The translations under genes and the position numbers were made by a program. The notes beneath the pieces are model-generated. The model ran no database searches. It worked only from the letters and a program-made list of their open reading frames with translations, and was not told the DNA's origin. Below are positions 1 through 5,291 of a stretch of DNA of 6,610 nt, one piece after another. Location of the stretch: contig JAKLHG010000226.1 in assembly GCA_022710255.1 (NCBI GenBank), positions 1-6,610 on the forward strand. The letters run 5' to 3'. How positions within the stretch are numbered: position 1 is the stretch's first letter; each line of letters opens with the position of its first letter. The stretch comes from Candidatus Hydrogenedentota bacterium (lineage in GTDB: Bacteria; Hydrogenedentota; Hydrogenedentia; Hydrogenedentales; CAITNO01).

Positions 1-690
1 CGCACTGTTGTCGTAGGCAGGGTCGGCGCGTTGCGCTTCCGTACCGTACAGGTGAAGCCACTGGTTTTTCAGGTAGCGGCTGCCTTCCGTCATCAGGTGG
101 TGGTTTTCCGTGTCCAGCACCAGCCCGAACGTGAACGGCACCGTCACCAGCGGAGTATCGCCTTCTTCGGTCAGCAATACGTCCAGCAGGTGCCGCACTG
201 TTTCCGGGTACAGCAGGTTCGGGGTGTTGCCGAACAGGTACAGAATCGTGGTCAGGCTGACCAGGGTAAAATCATAGTCCCCTTTGAAGAGCAGCCATTT
301 GGAACCCACGCCGCTCCAGGGCGCCGCTTCCTGGAGGTACTGGTTGACCGCCTCGACATCTTGTCCGGCGGCCAGTTTGGCCATGAGGATGCGGGGCGCT
401 GTGACCTTACCCTGCGTTTTCCAGTCCGCCAGTTCACGCTCGCTCCAGGCATGGGTCGCCTCGCCGGGGCTGGATTTCATCGGCATCCAGGCGCAGGCCT
501 GCTCCGACGCTCCGGCCATAGCGGGCATGCCGGTGCCTAGCGGTATGGGCTGCGTATCGTGACGCCCGGCGCCCAGCCAGTTCAGCGGGGCATGGGGCAG
601 CACTGCCCCTGCGCTTGCGCCTGCAATACAGGCGCACAACAGGAGCATGCCGATACCCGACGGCAGGACATATGTGCGTGTTTCTTGCAT
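1..690 (-). CDS. Secreted protein of unknown function, N-terminal 230 residues (3' end outside window)
   Basis: The frame is open from an ATG at 690 to the left edge, so the C-terminus is missing. Residues 1-30 look like an export signal: a hydrophobic run over about residues 12-25, ending in small residues (AGASAGA) that would suit signal peptidase I. An LCAC sequence at 18-21 is a poor lipobox alternative. The mature part is rich in Trp, Leu and Tyr and looks helical. A GDYDF motif lies at 137-141, and a segment at about 192-210 (DTENHHLM, then SRYLKNQ) resembles the T-E-N-H and R-Y-L-x-N-Q motifs I associate with large secreted toroid-like proteins of environmental bacteria; this resemblance is from memory and unverified. 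No clear Shine-Dalgarno precedes the ATG at 690. An internal Met at residue 15 would destroy the signal, so 690 is preferred. The coding frame is certain in outline because it stays open for 690 bases with sensible composition; the function is unknown. Confidence 0.78.
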   Translation of the reverse strand, partial: MQETRTYVLPSGIGMLLLCACIAGASAGAVLPHAPLNWLGAGRHDTQPIPLGTGMPAMAGASEQACAWMPMKSSPGEATHAWSERELADWKTQGKVTAPRILMAKLAAGQDVEAVNQYLQEAAPWSGVGSKWLLFKGDYDFTLVSLTTILYLFGNTPNLLYPETVRHLLDVLLTEEGDTPLVTVPFTFGLVLDTENHHLMTEGSRYLKNQWLHLYGTEAQRADPAYDNSA

Positions 691-977
691 TGTTACGGTT
701 AGACTGTGCGTTATCTGTAGCGGTTTCAGTGGGTCGGCAGGACCTTGGAAATTCCGGTCCAGTGTGGAAGCCAAGTATTTAGTTGACGCACTTGTCGAGG
801 AGGGTTTTACGCGAAAATGCTTCCAAACCGAGAAAACGTACAACAGGAGGAACAGACTCCCGCGCACCGGATTTATATAATTTTGTTTTGTCAGGCGCAG
901 GGCGCAACGATTGAAGCCCGTGCTGGAATTCAAAAGGGACTAATGAGGGGGGGGGCAAACGACACAGAATGCTCAAT
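691..977. other. Intergenic region between two minus-strand genes
   Basis: I see no convincing gene here. Short open frames on both strands lack ribosome-binding sites and recognisable motifs. The region must hold the end of the toxin-antitoxin transcript and the promoter of the secreted-protein gene at 1-690. I could not find a GC-rich hairpin followed by a T run on the minus strand, nor a good minus-strand -35/-10 pair. An AT-rich patch at about 870-890 is the only promoter-like stretch. A nine-G tract at 947-955 is the most visible oddity. Confidence 0.6.
947..955. repeat. Homopolymer of nine G
   Basis: Nine consecutive G on the plus strand (C on the minus strand), preceded by TAATGA. It lies 22 bases beyond the stop codon of the small antitoxin-like gene and inside no supported gene. 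Such tracts are prone to slippage and to sequencing error, but here a length change would not alter any protein I can support. Confidence 0.9.
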
Positions 978-1181
978 TTATTTCGAGACGGTCCTGGTTT
1001 TGCGTCCTGGACTTTTTGCATACGAGACGGTTGGGCGTCCGGATTCCTGCTGTCTCTTTCGCGCTGCAGCACTAATAGCGCGTATATCACCGTTGCAGGC
1101 GTCTGACAAACGTTCCCGTGTTTTATGTATGGCTGCAATGGTTGTATCGCCGCTTTGGCCCTGGTTAGTAGGCATCGTCAT
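978..1181 (-). CDS. Small basic protein, probable antitoxin partner of the overlapping PIN toxin
   Basis: A 67-residue basic protein whose ATG at 1181 lies inside the end of the PIN gene, overlapping it by 17 bases in another frame. A strong Shine-Dalgarno, GGAGG at 1191-1195, sits 9 bases before this ATG; a second in-frame ATG at 1175 would be 15 bases away, so 1181 is favoured. Residues about 14-50 contain a charged helix-like core (IHKTRERL, then GDIRAI, then RKRQQESGRP). This pattern, with a D-[IL]-x-A-[IL] centre and a terminal [RK]-x-x-x-E-S-G-R, resembles the small proteins I recall encoded beside this PIN subfamily (typically E-V-R-x-x-R-E, N-Y-D-[IL], E-S-G-R). Residues 51-67 are a basic, probably disordered tail. 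The expected role is to bind and neutralise the toxin and perhaps to repress the operon; this is inferred from the arrangement. The order is toxin first, the reverse of classical vapBC. It could be missed by gene callers because it is short and overlapping. Confidence 0.72.
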   Translation of the reverse strand: MTMPTNQGQSGDTTIAAIHKTRERLSDACNGDIRAISAAARKRQQESGRPTVSYAKSPGRKTRTVSK

Positions 1182-1644
1182 CGAGCATTTCCTCCGGGGT
1201 ACAGATTAGAGGTATCCAGTAATCCAGATCGTTGAGCACCTGATGTATTTTCGGAAGAATTCTTGCATTTGCAATATGTTTGCAGTTCCACGTTAACAGG
1301 TAGTCTATCCGATGGTATGCCGCAAGAGCGATGTGTAGTGCATCAAGTTGCGCCTTGGGAGGCAGAATGGAACGTGTCATTATTTCCTCGGCGATAATAT
1401 CAACTTCGGGCGCCAATTCCAACAAGGGGAGCCCCTTCAAGGTTTCCAGTCGCTCTAGTGCCAAATGCTGGTCACCGTCAGCAACTTCATCAATAACATA
1501 TTGAGAGATAACCAGCTCATACCCATGTCGCTGGTCTTCCCACCACCGTCTAGTGAGCATTTGTCTGGCCGCAGCAATCAATTGGTTGCTGAGCGGCTGC
1601 CGAAGATAACTGACAATTGATGTCTCTACATAAAGCGTTGCCAC
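1165..1644 (-). CDS. PIN-domain protein, VapC-like toxin (predicted ribonuclease)
   Basis: A 159-residue single-domain PIN protein, expected to be a cytoplasmic metal-dependent RNase acting as a toxin. The beta-1 motif is LYVETSIVSYL (residues 4-14), with Glu7 where classical VapC has Asp. Glu53 lies in the VIDEVADGD segment, Asp101 in the LDALHIALAA motif (100-109), and LLTWNCKHIANA (116-127) forms the last active-site region, with Trp-Asn where many PIN proteins have an Asp. The end, ICTPEEM, matches the I-C-T-P-E-E-[LM] ending I associate with this subfamily, so the protein looks intact. The start is a GTG at 1644: no in-frame ATG lies between it and the upstream stop, and the family usually begins a few residues before the E-T-S motif. 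The ribosome-binding site is weak. No antitoxin gene lies upstream; the partner is the overlapping downstream gene at 978-1181. The gene looks less GC-rich than its neighbours, which would fit acquisition as a mobile toxin-antitoxin module. Confidence 0.9.
   Translation of the reverse strand: MATLYVETSIVSYLRQPLSNQLIAAARQMLTRRWWEDQRHGYELVISQYVIDEVADGDQHLALERLETLKGLPLLELAPEVDIIAEEIMTRSILPPKAQLDALHIALAAYHRIDYLLTWNCKHIANARILPKIHQVLNDLDYWIPLICTPEEMLDDDAY
1189..1195 (-). promoter_or_regulatory. Ribosome-binding site of the antitoxin-like gene, embedded in the PIN coding sequence
   Basis: On the minus strand the sequence CCGGAGGAAATG encodes Pro-Glu-Glu-Met near the PIN C-terminus and also supplies a near-perfect GGAGGAA Shine-Dalgarno. 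GGAGG ends 9 bases before the ATG at 1181, close to optimal spacing. It is the strongest ribosome-binding site on the minus strand in this window and is the main reason to accept the small overlapping gene. Ribosomes finishing the PIN frame at 1165 pass directly over it, so the two genes are probably translationally coupled. Confidence 0.75.
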
Positions 1645-1645
1645 G

Positions 1646-1661
1646 ATGAAATTCTTTTCAT
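1646..1661. promoter_or_regulatory. Perfect inverted repeat directly upstream of the PIN start codon
   Basis: ATGAAA (1646-1651) and TTTCAT (1656-1661) are exact reverse complements separated by four bases. The element ends one base before the GTG start codon of the PIN gene (1642-1644). It could be an operator for autorepression by the toxin-antitoxin complex or a small mRNA hairpin that weakens toxin translation. Being AT-rich, the hairpin would be weak. The function is inferred from position only. Confidence 0.4.
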
Positions 1662-1674
1662 TAAGACTGGACGG

Positions 1675-1685
1675 GAATACTATTC
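1675..1685. promoter_or_regulatory. Palindrome upstream of the PIN toxin gene, possible operator
   Basis: GAATA and TATTC flank a single central base, giving an 11-base palindrome 31-41 bases upstream of the GTG start. A weak minus-strand promoter match lies just beyond it (TTGCAT at 1720-1725 and TACACT at 1697-1702, 17-base spacer), which would put the palindrome just after the transcription start. VapBC-type complexes usually bind palindromes in this position. The palindrome is exact, but short ones arise by chance in AT-rich DNA. Confidence 0.35.
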
Positions 1686-1851
1686 TTTAAGCATGTAGTG
1701 TATATTACGGCTGCAATGAATGCAAAGCCATTTCCAAAAGAGTGTCTTTCCGGCTGTGGTTATAAATCAGGTGTGTTGTTCGCACTTTAGCGTGTTGGAC
1801 CTATATTTATCTTGCTGATCTACATTCCAGCAGTTGAGAGAGTAGTTTTAT

Positions 1852-1880
1852 TTGACACAGACGTTTCCTTCCGATAGGAT
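1852..1880 (+). promoter_or_regulatory. Sigma-70-type promoter for the Gfo/Idh/MocA gene
   Basis: TTGACA at 1852-1857 is a perfect -35 box, followed by a 17-base spacer and TAGGAT at 1875-1880, which matches four of six positions of the TATAAT consensus. Transcription would begin near 1887, leaving a leader of about 25 bases that contains the Shine-Dalgarno AGGAGAT (1898-1904). It is the best promoter match I found in the window. No operator-like repeat overlaps it. Confidence 0.7.
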
Positions 1881-1912
1881 GATCCCTTAAGACAATCAGG
1901 AGATAGTGTTGC

Positions 1913-3199
1913 ATGCCAAATCATCTGAATCGCCGACAATTTTTAGGACGTACAATGGCAAGTGGCGCGGTATTGACAGCAGGCTTGAAGGCCGCAGCCC
2001 AGGCGGAAACATCCGCCGACCCCGTGGTGGTGGGGGTCGTCGGCATGAACCGGGGCAAGGCGCTCGCCCTGGATTTCTTAAAAGCGCCCGGCTGCAGGAT
2101 TAAATACGTGTGCGATGTCGACCGGAATCGCCTGGCGGAAGGGAAGGCCGCCATAGGGGAGGCGAGCGGCCATGTGCCCGAAGAGGTGGCCGATTTCCGC
2201 CGCATTCTCGACGATCCTGAAGTGGAAGCGGTCGCCTTTGCCCTGCCGGTACACTGGCATGCCCCCGCCGCCATTCTCGCCTGCAAAGCGGGCAAGCACG
2301 TGTACGTGGAAAAACCTTGCTGCCACAACCCCCGCGAAGGGGAACTGCTGGTGGAAGCCGCCCGAAAATACAAGCGCGCCGTGCAGATGGGCGCCCAGCG
2401 CCGTTCCTCCGCCGTGATTACCGAAGGCATGACGAAACTGCTGGAAGGCGCCATCGGCCTTTCCTACTATGCCCGGGGGTGGTATGCCGCACTGCGCGGG
2501 CCCATGGGCCGGGGTGAGGACGGCACACCGCCCGAAAACCTGGACTATGACCTGTGGCAGGGGCCCGCGCCGCGCGGGCCCTATCGAAGCAATGTGGTTC
2601 ATTACAACTGGCATTGGGTCTGGCGGTATGGTACGGGCGAAGCGGGCAACAACGGCACCCATATGTTCGACCTTGCCCGCTGGGGGCTGGGGGTGGAGTA
2701 CCCGAAACGCGTGACCGCCGCCGGTGGGCGCTATCGCTATGATGACGACCAGGAAACGCCCGACACGCAGATGTATAGCTATGACTTCGATGGGGGCAAG
2801 ACGCTCACCTGGGAAGGACTCAGCTGTAATCAGCCCGGCCCGGAAGGAATGTTTGTCGGCATTACCTTTTATGGTGAAAACGGAAGCCTCATTGTCGGCC
2901 ACGACAAGTATCTCTTGCGCGACGGCGATGGAAAAACCGTGGAAGAAAAGAAAGGGGATGTGGGCGGCGTCGATCACGTCATCAACTTTTTTAACGCCAT
3001 CCGTTCAGAAACCCCATCCTCCCTGAATTGCGATATTGAAACCGGGTACAAGAGCACGCTCCTTGCGCATTTGGGCAACATCGCCTATCGCACGGGGCAT
3101 GTCCTGCGCTGCGACGAGAAGGGACACGTTCTCGATGACGCCGAGGCCCAAGGCCTCTGGCAGCGGGACTATGAACCCGGTTGGGAACCGACGGTATAA
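1913..3199 (+). CDS. Tat-exported Gfo/Idh/MocA-family oxidoreductase
   Basis: A 428-residue predicted NAD(P)-dependent sugar or polyol dehydrogenase. Residues 6-13 (NRRQFLGR) form a twin-arginine signal, followed by a hydrophobic stretch to about 30 and an AQA-type cleavage site, so export of the folded enzyme is predicted. The Rossmann domain starts at about 37 with a GVVGMNRG dinucleotide-binding loop (41-48) and an acidic CDVDRNR turn after the second strand. The conserved EKP is at 133-135, with the Lys as the usual catalytic or cofactor-contacting residue. The GTHMFDLARW segment (249-257) carries the conserved His250 and Asp253 of the substrate site. The C-terminal alpha/beta domain follows. 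Length and ending suit the exported bacterial subfamily. The ATG at 1913 has an AGGAGAT Shine-Dalgarno 8 bases upstream. Exported members of this fold may hold the cofactor tightly, as glucose-fructose oxidoreductase does; the substrate cannot be told from sequence. The gene appears monocistronic, divergent from the toxin and convergent with the gene at 3298. Confidence 0.93.
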   Translation: MPNHLNRRQFLGRTMASGAVLTAGLKAAAQAETSADPVVVGVVGMNRGKALALDFLKAPGCRIKYVCDVDRNRLAEGKAAIGEASGHVPEEVADFRRILDDPEVEAVAFALPVHWHAPAAILACKAGKHVYVEKPCCHNPREGELLVEAARKYKRAVQMGAQRRSSAVITEGMTKLLEGAIGLSYYARGWYAALRGPMGRGEDGTPPENLDYDLWQGPAPRGPYRSNVVHYNWHWVWRYGTGEAGNNGTHMFDLARWGLGVEYPKRVTAAGGRYRYDDDQETPDTQMYSYDFDGGKTLTWEGLSCNQPGPEGMFVGITFYGENGSLIVGHDKYLLRDGDGKTVEEKKGDVGGVDHVINFFNAIRSETPSSLNCDIETGYKSTLLAHLGNIAYRTGHVLRCDEKGHVLDDAEAQGLWQRDYEPGWEPTV

Positions 3200-3218
3200 T
3201 CCGCGTTTGGTGGATTAT
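3196..3218. terminator. Hairpin across the end of the oxidoreductase gene
   Basis: ATAATCC (3196-3202) and GGATTAT (3212-3218) are exact complements around a 9-base loop, and a G-U plus a C-G pair can extend the stem inward. The left arm includes the TAA stop codon at 3197-3199. No T run follows on either strand, so this is not a classical intrinsic terminator. It may protect the mRNA end or mark the boundary between the two convergent genes. The rest of the 98-base gap (3200-3297) holds only weaker hairpins, such as GCGG-GTA-CCGC. Confidence 0.35.
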
Positions 3219-3297
3219 CGGCTCATGGTTGCGAGAAAAATCTGAATAGCCCAAAGGGTTGCGGGTACCGCTCGCATAGGATCTGCAGTAACCGGAA

Positions 3298-4623
3298 TTA
3301 GTCCAGTTTCAGCAGTCGCACAGCATCCATGACATGGGGCAGAAAATCAAAATAGGAATCTGAAAACCAGGGTTCCACGAAGCCCAGTCCCGTATAATTC
3401 AGGGACCGCTCCTCCTTGGAAAACCGACTCCATGTCGAATAGGAACACAAGGCCAGCGATGCCCGCGCCTCTTCGTGGAGTGCCGCCCGTTTTTCCGCGT
3501 CGAGCAGGCCGCGCCGTTCGCACGCGTCCCACCATCCCGCGGCCACCGAGGCGTACCGCGAGGTGTGGCTGCTCATCTCCTTGAAGCATACGTCCTGTTC
3601 CCGGATACTGGTGGCGCCGTACTGTTTTGTCTTGCCGAAACGCAGGCGCACCCACTCAATCAAGGCGGGAATGTGTTCGGCATATTCCGGTTCGTCGTCA
3701 AGGTGTTCCAGCATATACCGGGCGGTTTCCATCGGTAATTGCTGGTTCAGATTTTCGTGATTGCTTTTGACATCTTCGTAGTAGCCGGACCAGTAGTTAT
3801 TTCGCACCGGATAACGGAGCACCCAGTCCCAAAGCGCATCGCGGGCCTGCATATACATCTCCCGCTTTTCGGTTTCCCGTTTTGCCAGTGCCTCGAAAAA
3901 AATCACGGGAAAGACCATGCCCGCCGTGTAGGAGTCGAGCACCTCGCCCGTTTCCAGGTTTACCCGGAAAGGAAGGGGACTGCGGGTTTCCTCCCCCGGG
4001 ACCAGTTTGCCGAGGAGCGTATCGGCAATCTGCAGCGCGCCGGGGACGAAGGTTTCATCGCCCGTGAGTTCCGCGAAACGGAGGTAGGCCGTGCCCGCCA
4101 TGCTCATCTTGTCCGGTTCCGACCAGGTATCGGTGTAACAGCCGTCCGGGCTGTCGTCCTGGGTTCGAGGTACTCCGGGCCACGCCCAATCCGCCGGGGT
4201 GTGATAGTGCAGGACACGGTCGAGCAGCAAGCGGACCGGAGTTATCGCCTCCCGGTCATCCGTGCGTGCCAGGTAGCGGCGGAGGGTCTCCACCGCGTAA
4301 TAGGCGTTGCCGCCCTGGTTGTTCTGGTTGCGCTGGAAAGAACCGTCCCCTTCCAGCTCCGAAGTCACGAGATACCACGGATCATCGCCATGGGCGGTGG
4401 GTACCGTCGGGCAGTGCTTGATATAGTCCATACTTCCAGTAATGATGTGCTCATAGGTGGTCCAGGGTTGCAGGCGCCCGGCCTCGTCCAGGATCACCGC
4501 ATGGTCCATCAGCTTTCCGGGACCGGATTGGCACGAGGCGGTCGTCCCGCCCAGAACGGCGGATGTTATGCCTGCCATGCCTGCGGCGAGAAAAGAACGA
4601 CGTGTAGGGGAAATGTATTTCAT
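3298..4623 (-). CDS. Tat-exported, probably lipid-anchored protein of possible alpha/alpha-toroid fold, function unknown
   Basis: A complete protein of 441 residues. Residues 7-12 (TRRSFL) and the hydrophobic stretch after them form a Tat signal. TASC at 28-31 could act as a lipobox, giving a lipoprotein with Cys31 at its N-terminus, though Thr at -3 is unusual. The mature protein is helical and rich in Trp, Tyr, Asp and Glu. It begins with a PWTTYEHI and MDYIKHCPTVP region (about 53-75), followed by DDPWYLVTSELEGDGSF, and includes TWSEPDKMSMAGTAY (about 165-180). This succession of helical hairpins with aromatic and acidic motifs recalls six-hairpin glycosidase-like proteins and lyases, so a carbohydrate substrate is possible, but I recognise no catalytic signature. 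The ATG at 4623 has a GGAG Shine-Dalgarno at 4631-4634, 7 bases upstream. The gene converges on the exported oxidoreductase; the two may act on related envelope or periplasmic sugars, but they are not co-transcribed. Confidence 0.87.
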   Translation of the reverse strand: MKYISPTRRSFLAAGMAGITSAVLGGTTASCQSGPGKLMDHAVILDEAGRLQPWTTYEHIITGSMDYIKHCPTVPTAHGDDPWYLVTSELEGDGSFQRNQNNQGGNAYYAVETLRRYLARTDDREAITPVRLLLDRVLHYHTPADWAWPGVPRTQDDSPDGCYTDTWSEPDKMSMAGTAYLRFAELTGDETFVPGALQIADTLLGKLVPGEETRSPLPFRVNLETGEVLDSYTAGMVFPVIFFEALAKRETEKREMYMQARDALWDWVLRYPVRNNYWSGYYEDVKSNHENLNQQLPMETARYMLEHLDDEPEYAEHIPALIEWVRLRFGKTKQYGATSIREQDVCFKEMSSHTSRYASVAAGWWDACERRGLLDAEKRAALHEEARASLALCSYSTWSRFSKEERSLNYTGLGFVEPWFSDSYFDFLPHVMDAVRLLKLD

Positions 4624-4883
4624 GATGGTACTCCAGGAGGCTCAGAGGCGGCCGCGGATAACCTGTTCGCGTTGGCTTATAGTATTCAGAAGCAGCCCGG
4701 TTGAGGCCCGGTACTTTTCCTGCAGCATCCGGTTTCATCAGGGGTTTTCATTAGATTCTTCTTTCACGGTATCCCGCTGCGGCCATCATGCCGTTTCCCA
4801 CACGGACAAAATGGAAGGAAGGATGCATTTGCAAGTAAAATAAATCGTAACTGTCTGGCAGGGTCAACCGTTACGTACATTTG

Positions 4884-4913
4884 CACCAAGGCCGTGAACA
4901 CCAAGGACACCAG
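4884..4913. repeat. Short direct repeats of CACCAAGG type
   Basis: CACCAAGG occurs exactly at 4884-4891 and 4899-4906, with a degenerate third copy, CACCAG, at 4908-4913. The start-to-start spacing is 15 then 9 bases. The sequence resembles the A-C-C-A-A-G-G-A-C-A-C intergenic repeats that I recall from many environmental bacterial genomes; this is recollection, not a search result. It is too short and irregular to be a CRISPR array. Confidence 0.45.
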
Positions 4914-5257
4914 CGAGGTTTAATATTCTTGTTCAGCATCCAGTCATCTCGTGCGCTGGAGTCAGTCCCTGTTTTCGCTCATATTTGATATTATTTTGGG
5001 ATAAGAAGCAAGTCTGGATGAGACCCTGCTAGAGAGTCACACTAAATCATGTCAGAATTTAAGCAGCGGAGTCAAGGGTCCACAGATTGTTTGCAACCCC
5101 TGCCGGAGAACGATGGTCTCTGCAGAATGAATGCGGGCAAAAATGCCCATATCGAGGCACGTATAGGTATATTGCCCGGGCTGCACTGGCAGGCAATGAC
5201 GGAGCCTTTGCCTTGTGGAAAAAAGGGCGATGATATCCCGGGACATTTTCGCTCATC

Positions 5258-5278
5258 CTGGGCGTGATACCCGCCCGG
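5258..5278 (+). promoter_or_regulatory. Hairpin reaching into the ribosome-binding site of the ceramidase-like gene
   Basis: CTGGGCG (5258-5264) pairs with CGCCCGG (5272-5278) in seven pairs, one of them G-U, around a 7-base loop. The last two bases, GG at 5277-5278, are also the start of the only Shine-Dalgarno-like sequence, GGAAAGAA at 5277-5284, before the ATG at 5292. If formed in the mRNA, the GC-rich stem would partly hide the ribosome-binding site and could lower or regulate translation. No ligand-binding motif is evident upstream. Confidence 0.4.
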
Positions 5279-5291
5279 AAAGAACATATCC

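Larger units (their letters stand above)
4624..5291. other. Long divergent intergenic region without a convincing gene
   Basis: This 668-base gap separates two divergently transcribed genes, so it should hold a promoter for each. Short open frames on both strands lack ribosome-binding sites, known motifs or sensible composition. I found no strong -35/-10 pair on either strand. AT-rich patches at about 4920-4930 and 4981-5003 are possible promoter regions. Other structure: CACCAAGG repeats at 4884-4913, an inverted repeat with arms ATTGCC (5171-5176) and GGCAAT (5192-5197), and a hairpin at 5258-5278. The length is large for this compact window, so it may hold gene remnants or an unrecognised small RNA; I see no direct sign of either. 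Confidence 0.55.

Noticed and set aside
31..540. Plus-strand open frame of 169 codons
   Set aside because: It is antisense to the secreted-protein gene on the minus strand, which has a signal peptide and coherent motifs; this frame is rich in Arg, Gln and His with no motif.
779..1138. Minus-strand open frame of 119 codons overlapping the small antitoxin-like gene
   Set aside because: No Shine-Dalgarno and no family-like motifs; it runs in a different frame from the 67-codon gene, which has strong start-site support.
817..1209. Plus-strand open frame of 130 codons across the antitoxin region
   Set aside because: An upstream AGGAGG at 845-850 lies after its ATG, so it has no usable ribosome-binding site, it crosses the G9 tract, and the product has no recognisable domain. 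It is antisense to the better supported small gene.
1646..1905. Antitoxin gene upstream of the PIN toxin, the classical vapB position
   Set aside because: All minus-strand frames between 1645 and 1905 are broken by stops within a few codons, so no antitoxin-sized ORF exists there.
2078..2977. Minus-strand open frame of 299 codons
   Set aside because: Antisense shadow of the GC-rich Gfo/Idh/MocA gene; composition is typical of a reverse-frame artefact and no domain is visible.
3739..4704. Plus-strand open frame of 321 codons
   Set aside because: Antisense to the Tat-exported 441-residue protein and without motifs of its own; the minus-strand gene has a Tat signal and a well-placed Shine-Dalgarno.
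4884..4918. CRISPR-like array
   Set aside because: Repeat units are only about 8 bases with irregular spacing of 9-15 bases, and no cas gene is present.
4981..5010. Promoter candidate TTGATA at 4985-4990 for the ceramidase-like gene
   Set aside because: No acceptable -10 box lies 16-18 bases downstream, and it would give a leader of nearly 300 bases.
5049..5267. Possible 72-residue gene before the ceramidase-like gene
   Set aside because: No ribosome-binding site precedes its ATG and the sequence shows no motif. It is kept only as part of the intergenic region.
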